Source of the DNA: Cristatella mucedo
Lineage: Eukaryota > Bryozoa > Phylactolaemata > Cristatellidae
DNA length: 64,000 bases
NCBI GenBank assembly: GCA_009760855.2
Contig: WPIO01000001.1
Coordinates: 14,081,001-14,145,000 of the forward strand
Direction: 5' to 3'
Shown: piece by piece, positions 57,386 through 64,000 of the stretch
Layout: every line of letters begins with the position of its first letter
Numbering within the stretch: position 1 is the stretch's first letter
Program-made: the position numbers and the translations under genes
Notes under the pieces: model-generated
The model's database searches: none
What the model saw: only the letters and a program-made list of their open reading frames with translations
What the model was told of the DNA's origin: nothing

Positions 57386-59343
57386 TAAACAATAGCGATA
57401 GCTATGCCCTAAATCCTCTGAAGTTTTGGTCACATACTTAAGCGTGCACATTTCTACAAGAGACTCTCCAACAGCTTTCAGATTTCTGATATCATAGAGC
57501 CTGAAGGTACTGAAGAATTCCCATGATGAGCATACAACAAGAGAAGCTGGGGGCATCAACAACTAAGCTGCTTTATATCAGATTAGCTGTACCACATTTA
57601 TTTTCAATTCAAGCAAGTAGATAACTTGTGTAAAGAGGCTGGTCACGCCCAGGCCTGTCACATTCGGAAGCCTGCTAAATCCTTAATCTATTCTCAACAT
57701 AAACGTTCTCCATTGCCAGGGCAGTTTTCTATTAAGCCAGGGTTGTCATAACAAAAGGCGACATAACATGTTTAGAGTCGCTCACGATAGTGCTAGGCAC
57801 ATAGCAGAAGCACCTGCTACTGGATTTGAAAATACAGCGTGATCGAGAAGGCTGCCAGCCTGGTGTGGGATTCATAGCAGACAATCCAATCATTAGCTCG
57901 AGTGGCAAGCCATACCGAATGCTCTGGGTGGGGGGGGGGGGGTCAGTGCCCTACCTAATGAGCTCGCGAGGCGACCATTCTGCAGCTCCAACTCCAAATT
58001 TCCATTGACATGCTCGAGCCGAATCTAGGTGTATTGCCTGAATGCACGTGCAGGTTTTACGTACAACCGGGTGCCAAGGTACACCCATTACATGTGGTGC
58101 GGTTGGCGAGCCAAGCCCATGTCCACTGATGAAATTTCGAATGTCCTGGCAGGTGTAACGACGGGTCTGCTAAGGCCTGGGACTGTAGCCGACTACAGAG
58201 CATCCAGGATACCCTGAACACTGGGATGCTAGTGGCAAGGTCATCGGAAGTCATGCTTTCTCGAACGAATACCTTTCTTGTCATAAGATGTAGATGAGCT
58301 TTCAGAGGCTCGTCCTGAAGAAGAAACTAAATTTTTTAAATTACTAACTTAGAGTAACTAACTTGCTGACAACTGAGCATGCAACAGATTGCTGAATCTG
58401 AAAATCAGGTAATAGGAGATAGAAAGTAATTTAACGTCATAGCCTCAGAACGTCATAATAGTCATGCTGTTCAGCAGCAACGTCCTACTATAGTCATAAA
58501 GGCTTTCGGGATATCCGTTATTGCAGCATGTCTGCTTGCGCTTAGTCGAGCCGTCTATCACTAGGGAATAGTTCCACTTGGCCGATATATATGGTACACA
58601 AATGATTACATTAACCAAGAATCACAGCTTGCAGCTGAGATTCCATTTCAAATTGAGTCCACTAGTTGAGTGAGTGTTCCTAACGTATTCATATGATGGC
58701 AATATGTAGCTTGATTACCATACTATCTCCAGTTATAATACCTTTCCATGTTTCTAAAATTGTTGATAACACAATAATCGAAGATCCATATGAACAGTCC
58801 TCTATAGCAGTTTCTGGATCCAGCACCAAGTTTTTGCTTACAAATGTAAATAAAAACATGTTTCCATAAAAGAAATCGTTATACAATTGTCACATCTTCC
58901 CTTGATCTGCCATTCCTTGGCATACTACACACATTCAGATGCTTCAGGATAAACATAGCCGCAGTAAAGCATCACACTTAAATAAGGAAAGCAGCTCCTA
59001 ACTTCTGTGGAATTGATTTGCTGTGAAATGACTGCTGCTAATTCGAAGCATGCAAAAGCTTGATTCATCAGGGGCAGCATAGTAAAGTAATGCGTGTGAC
59101 TAGGTAGGACATTCATTCAAGATAGATTCGCTTTTGATCCATTCGCTCCTCGATAAGAATTAACCTAGCTAAGGCTGATGCATAGTTCATGAATGAATGG
59201 GTTGCAGTCGCATGGGTGATTGCTACATCCAGGCACTACTTCTACTCACACAGCAACTTCTACGAGAGAGGTTGAGCTTAGCTGAGCCTTCTGCATCCAA
59301 AGTCGATCTGTAACAATTGCTACAACAAATTCTGCCCCTACGA

Positions 59344-59344
<1 letters not shown>
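57386..59344. other. No gene seen
   Basis: AT-rich sequence with a run of 13 G near 57930. No motif recognised. Confidence 0.55.
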
Positions 59345-59389
<45 letters not shown>

Positions 59390-59443
59390 GTATATATACA
59401 TATACGTATATATATATATACGTATATATATATATATATATAT
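59345..59443. repeat. (TA)n microsatellite with TACGTA centres
   Basis: About 98 bp of TA with CATATACGTATA and TACGTA interruptions. Fully self-complementary. Confidence 0.97.
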
Positions 59444-59571
59444 CTCATTCTTTGTTCCTTGCAAATCAGATCCGAAAAAATTCAGATCCCAAAAGGCTGA
59501 GTAAATCAGCTGATCTCCCCCAACCCCTATAGATGCTCCCCCCAAAAAGCAAGCCTGAGGCCTTCATCTGG

Positions 59572-59680
59572 GTGGTCTCAGCCAAGGGCTAAGGTGCTCA
59601 CACATCACGATCTAGGTCGTGGGTTCGAATTCAGTAGCAGGCAATTATTTATTGCCCATTGCAGCCGGGGTAATAAAGGT
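59572..59680 (+). mobile_element. SINE-1 head and body, 3'-truncated
   Basis: TCAGCCAAGGGCTAAGGTGC, GTCGTGGGTTCGAATTCAGT, GGCAATTATTTATTGCCCAT and GCAGCCGGGGTAATAAAGGT. The tail is missing and replaced by an inverted SINE-1 tail. Confidence 0.78.
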
Positions 59681-59742
59681 AAGCTGATTCAAGGGCCTCA
59701 TTTATATAGCAGCAGAAAATCATGCAGCTACCACCCCTGTGG
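59681..59742 (-). mobile_element. SINE-1 tail, inverted
   Basis: GCTGATTCAAGGGCCTCATT, TATATAGCAGCAGAAAATCA and CAGCTACCACCCC are the reverse complement of a SINE-1 3' half. It directly abuts the preceding forward copy. Confidence 0.75.
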
Positions 59743-60224
59743 CGTGCCGTAGCTAGCTCCAAAAGGGCTGTCTCTCACATAGCATAGTTTATTGCAATAT
59801 CTAATCCTCAGACTTTCCAGAGCATCCATCGTTTGAATGTGTACGATAGTGTGCACAGCAATGATTAATCGAAGATTCCATGCCAACAAACAGCTCTAAA
59901 ATAACAGGCATAGCAATCATTGCCAGCCTACTCACTAGGGAGTACCATCAACAGCGTGGCTCATAAAGGTCTTAAATATGGCACATTGATTAGTGCTCTC
60001 AGACGAAGCAGACCAATGATGCTCAGGTCACCAATTGATGATGAAAAATGCAGCACAAAACTGCAGGGACTTATTTCCTTGACAGGTACATCTACCCACG
60101 ACACGACTACCCATCGACACTTCTCTTCCGTTGGGAATACCCATATGGGCATGAGCAGAAGCGCACACTGCGACACCGGCAAGATTGCTGTCGGTCAGAT
60201 GCATCGATTCATCCTGCTTGCGTT

Positions 60225-60226
<2 letters not shown>
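59743..60226. other. No gene seen
   Basis: Unique-looking sequence. No motif recognised. Confidence 0.55.

Positions 60227-60282
<56 letters not shown>
60227..60282. repeat. (GA)n microsatellite
   Basis: About 56 bp of GA on the plus strand. Confidence 0.97.
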
Positions 60283-60283
<1 letters not shown>

Positions 60284-61577
60284 CCGATGGCAGCCTCTCA
60301 AGCACATCTTCATGTGCTTCTTACAGCTACATAGAGCATTCACGTGTTCATACGGTAGCTACATGGAAGTGCACAAGCCACACTCACGGATCTTATTTTT
60401 ATGCTTTTTGCTAAGTCTATACACCTGCATGTATAGCACACGTGACACCCTCACTGGAAGTGCTTTTGTAAAGCCCAGCGGTCAGCTAGCGGCTATACTA
60501 GAATTTTTGCTTTGTTTCCAAGTAACAATGCTAAATGCACACAGCCTGACTGGGAGAGGGATTGGCGATTTGTACACTCGTATATGGGTACCTTCTGGGG
60601 TGACGTCACCAGGGTATCTCAGTTCAGCTTCTTGAAAAACCGAAAGAATGAAAAACCGTAGTTAAAGCCTGCATAAATTAATCATAGAAAAGCACTTTTG
60701 GTGGCAGGCAGCTGGAAGTCTTCCAACTTGGGGGCATAGTGCCTTTAGAATTTCATTATCATAAATGCTATTTTTGGCTGTTCATGATGACGCAGAGGTT
60801 GGGGCGACTCGAATGGCAGGCTGCCACCGACAGCTAATCCCTTGCTGCCACTATGGAAACCACTGGCGCCACGGGCAAACAAGTAAGTAGCTGTTGAGCA
60901 GTCGGCAGCCTGCCGAGTGCCAGCCAGTCGTCTTTGACCCGAATACCTATCCCATACTTGGTCGTTCCAAACCGGTGGTAGCCTCCCCTTCCCCTTTTGT
61001 AGAGCCACTGCCATGGCACGGCCTTGTATGCTGCAGAGCCGGTGGCTTGCGAGGCACCAGTGCCAAGTCGTGGCTAATTGTCAGCGGTATGCCAAATCCA
61101 GACAGGAACAATGACCAGCCCCAGTTTGAACCGTTCACCTTCGTCGGCTCGAACAGGCTCTCCTTATTCCAGCCTTTCCCCCCTGCTACTGCTGCTGCAA
61201 GCCATCCAGTACAAACTGGAGCTTTGCCCAATCCAGTCTGAGCAAAGCACCGGTGGCTACTGACATTTGTTGTTATTGTTGGCACCGGGATGACAGCGAC
61301 AGCTCCACTAAGCCTACAAGTCTAACCCGGACAAGACAGGCCGTCATCTTTTCCCGAGCATAAACCGCCGCCCCACTGCCTGGTCGGCACTCGGACACTG
61401 TCATAGCGATTGGGGCTTCCTGGCAAGTTTTCCTGGAAGGGACGACACTGGGACACACTCGTAGGGCGACGTCTGCCACCTCACAGTTCGGGTCCTACCA
61501 CTACTGGCTGTTAGGCCAGCTCCATTCAGGGTTCGACGAGCGACTTGAGTGCTAAGCGGCTCCCTTCGTCTGAATAT
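60283..61577. other. No gene seen
   Basis: Mixed sequence. A plus frame at 60894-61241 and a minus frame at 60947-61285 overlap each other and show no domain. Confidence 0.5.
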
Positions 61578-61754
61578 ACTAGCTGAGTGTATATTTAACA
61601 GCCTCTTTTTGTATAGCAGCAAGAGAGCCTTAAATCGGCAATCACCACCGTTTCCAGCAGCAATAACGGATCGCCTACTTCAGGATTCGAACCCACGACC
61701 TCGGGATCGAGGTCGTGAAGAGCAACAGCCTTACCCAGTGTGCCATCACGGCTG
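61578..61754 (-). mobile_element. SINE-1 copy
   Basis: Minus-strand AGCCGTGATGGCACACTGGG, TAAGGCTGTTGCTCTTCACG, GTGGGTTCGAATCCTGAAGT (box B), GGCGATCCGTTATTGCTGCT, AAGGCTCTCTTGCTGCTATA and CAAAAAGAGGCTGTTAAATA. Full length. Confidence 0.88.
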
Positions 61755-61839
61755 AAGATCTATCCTGGCATAAAACAAAAACCAAAAAGAAATAGAAAAT
61801 GCCACGCAGGAGCTTGCTGCCTCCGAAGGAGCATAGAGA

Positions 61840-62117
<278 letters not shown>

Positions 62118-64000
62118 CCCAGTCGTCTGCCCACCGGTCGTCACGACAGGAATGTGGAGCCCGAGCTCTGGCATGCTTCAATTGCGTCCAGGTCTCGACA
62201 GCGTTTGCTAACTAAAGGGAAGAGAGTACTGAGGAACTGAGGTCGTGTCTGCTGTCAGAAACCGAGGAGGGCGCTGCTCTGCTTGCCCATTCAGCAACCG
62301 GCTGAATAGGCAAGCGGCAGGGTGGTGGTGGTGCATTACGAATCCAGCTATCGCTCTCGTCTTTCATGATGGTATCAGCCACGTTAATCGTCGGCGGCAG
62401 AGCTGTCGACCACGTTCTGCTCTCCTCGGCTCTGCACGGCTCCGAGCATGCTGCCTCGTGCCGGCTCAGCTCCGAGCCACGGCTCGTTCTGGCCACGCCG
62501 ATGCCCCCCTCCCCGATGCAGCAGCCTCGCCAGCTTCGACGAAGGAATCGAATCGGCCACCACCCCGACGGCTCCCACTTGCCGGCATTATGCACAGCAA
62601 AGCTCTCCATGCGCTCTCGGCTCCTAGGCTGCAAGCGAAAGCAGCTAGGCACTCACGACCTGGCAGGCAGTGTGACGTAGCTAACCTTCGTCTAGCCTCT
62701 CGACTCGTGACAGGTCGGCAAGCCGCTCTCTGCAAGGTCAAGGGACAGACAGACGGCCAGCACTCACATGCCAGCGAGCGACTGGCACTCTCGGGCCGAG
62801 AGTTTCCGCTGCTGGCGCCCTGGTGAGCCGGACAGAGCTGGCTTGCTTAGGTCTCACCCTGGTGCCTGGCCGATCTGCTAGCCCAAGATAGCACTACGAA
62901 TGAATGACATACCCCGTTCGAAATTTTCATTTTGCGATAGCGTTATTTAGTCCAGGTTTGAACCTGATTGCAATTAGCTGTTACTACTTTGGAATATCAA
63001 TACAGTTTCCACAAACTTTAATACCCGACCTTTCCTGTCATCATTTACCAAGCAGCAGGATATGACAATTTGCACATAAATTTCACGTACATCTGTATCG
63101 TTTCTTCAGCCATACTGCATGTACCAATACGTCGTGCTGAGTGTAGGTGGTTCAATGGAATATATACTCTTACACATCTTGAATGGCCAGAAAAGCTCTA
63201 CAATATACTTCAAACCGTTCAATGTAGTCAAAATTCCTGGCTTCGGAATCACGAATTTCTATTAATATTGCAATGCTAGATTCATTTCTAGGAAGAAGCA
63301 TTACAAAGATTTATTGTAGTATGGTTGCCCTGAGGGCAGTTTTTGGAGAGCTTATTATAATTTGCTTGCTCTGTTTGTGTTCAAAGAAATAATATTTTGC
63401 AGCCCCACTGATGAGAGTTGAAAGTTAGAATGATTAGTAAGCTCAAGTTCAGTAAGGTTTATAAGGTCCACTCATGCTTAATCTACCCAAAAACCGTTTG
63501 TTTGTGGGAGAAAAAGTGGATCTGTGAGCAGATTAGAAAGACTAATTTTAATAAGTTGAATTACGTTTTTACATATCAATAAAGACTATCTAAAGTCAAA
63601 ATGAATCAACCCCATTGTAGGACTTCTACATCTAGTGAAGAACCAGGAGAAAGGCTGTTTTCCTATAAAGGGGGCATACAACTGGGAATATGAGACCGTA
63701 GATTACATCGGGGATTGTGTAGAACAGTGATTGCCATTTCAAGGCATACAAAGGTGGTAACCGACTGATGTATAGCCCCAGGGGCTTGTCAAATCATGAG
63801 GTTGCTATCCCTCAATGGATAACAGTACAGTACTTTGCATCCAGCATGCAGGCTCTAGATAAGAAGTATTTCGGAAGAATATTTGATCGGAACCACAACG
63901 GTCTCACAAATGGCAGAACCCATATCTATGAGAACAGTCAAGTTTTTACAGCAAGTACTGAAGTCTCTCAAACATAAGCTTTACATAAGATATTTGGAAT
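62118..64000. other. No convincing gene; GC-richer patch then AT-rich end
   Basis: Positions 62120-62830 are GC-richer, with overlapping open frames on both strands (plus 62245-62826, minus 62212-62652) and no recognised domain. On the minus strand a pyrimidine tract ending CTCTTCCCTTTAG at about 62214 looks like a splice acceptor, so a minus-strand exon cannot be excluded. From 62900 to the end the sequence is AT-rich with nothing recognised. Confidence 0.45.

Noticed and set aside
62212-62652. Minus-strand frame as a 5' prickle exon
   Set aside because: No match to known Prickle N-termini. An acceptor-like tract at 62214 alone is too little evidence.

Overview
This is animal nuclear DNA, most likely from an invertebrate. 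The only gene I recognise with confidence is prickle, a metazoan planar-cell-polarity gene, which is split by introns with GT/AG borders. CpG is not depleted. Dinucleotide microsatellites, tRNA-derived SINEs, a CR1/L2-like LINE family with (ATT)n tails and a hAT relic fill much of the rest. I cannot name the species; a spiralian or other non-vertebrate is a guess.

Positions 1-9495 (minus strand) hold the 3' part of prickle. Four coding exons, at 9495-9285, 3886-3632, 3432-3193 and 2108-558, encode the last 751 residues. In order these are a Cys/His pre-PET motif, the PET domain, LIM1, LIM2, LIM3, a long Ser/Arg-rich tail and a C-terminal prenylation box CAVQ. All exon joins keep frame at GT/AG borders. 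The 5.4-kb intron between the first two exons carries microsatellites and several perfect inverted repeats. Exons upstream of 9495 were not found. They may lie to the right within the window or beyond it.

Positions 9.5-18.3 kb hold no recognisable gene. They contain SINEs, a 133-bp repeat with a second copy at 20.4 kb, three tandem arrays and unique sequence. Positions 18.3-32 kb form a GC- and CpG-rich block in which nearly all frames are open by composition. It holds more SINEs and LINE tails, a 0.5-kb CT/TA microsatellite, an 18-bp perfect hairpin and 11-bp and 14-bp minisatellites. It could contain the promoter or first exon of prickle, but this is only inference.

Positions 32-64 kb are AT-richer. 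They contain a 1.3-kb polypyrimidine array, many LINE 3' ends, a decayed hAT transposase (39.8-41.3 kb), one LINE copy interrupted by two younger insertions (49.9-51.3 kb), two small unrecognised candidate ORFs (38.4 and 49.1 kb) and CA/GT/AT/GA microsatellites.

The clearest system-level signal outside prickle is retrotransposon parasitism. A tRNA-headed SINE family (here SINE-2) ends in the same 3' tail as the local LINE, which suggests it uses that LINE's reverse transcriptase. No CRISPR array, operon, prophage or virus is visible.
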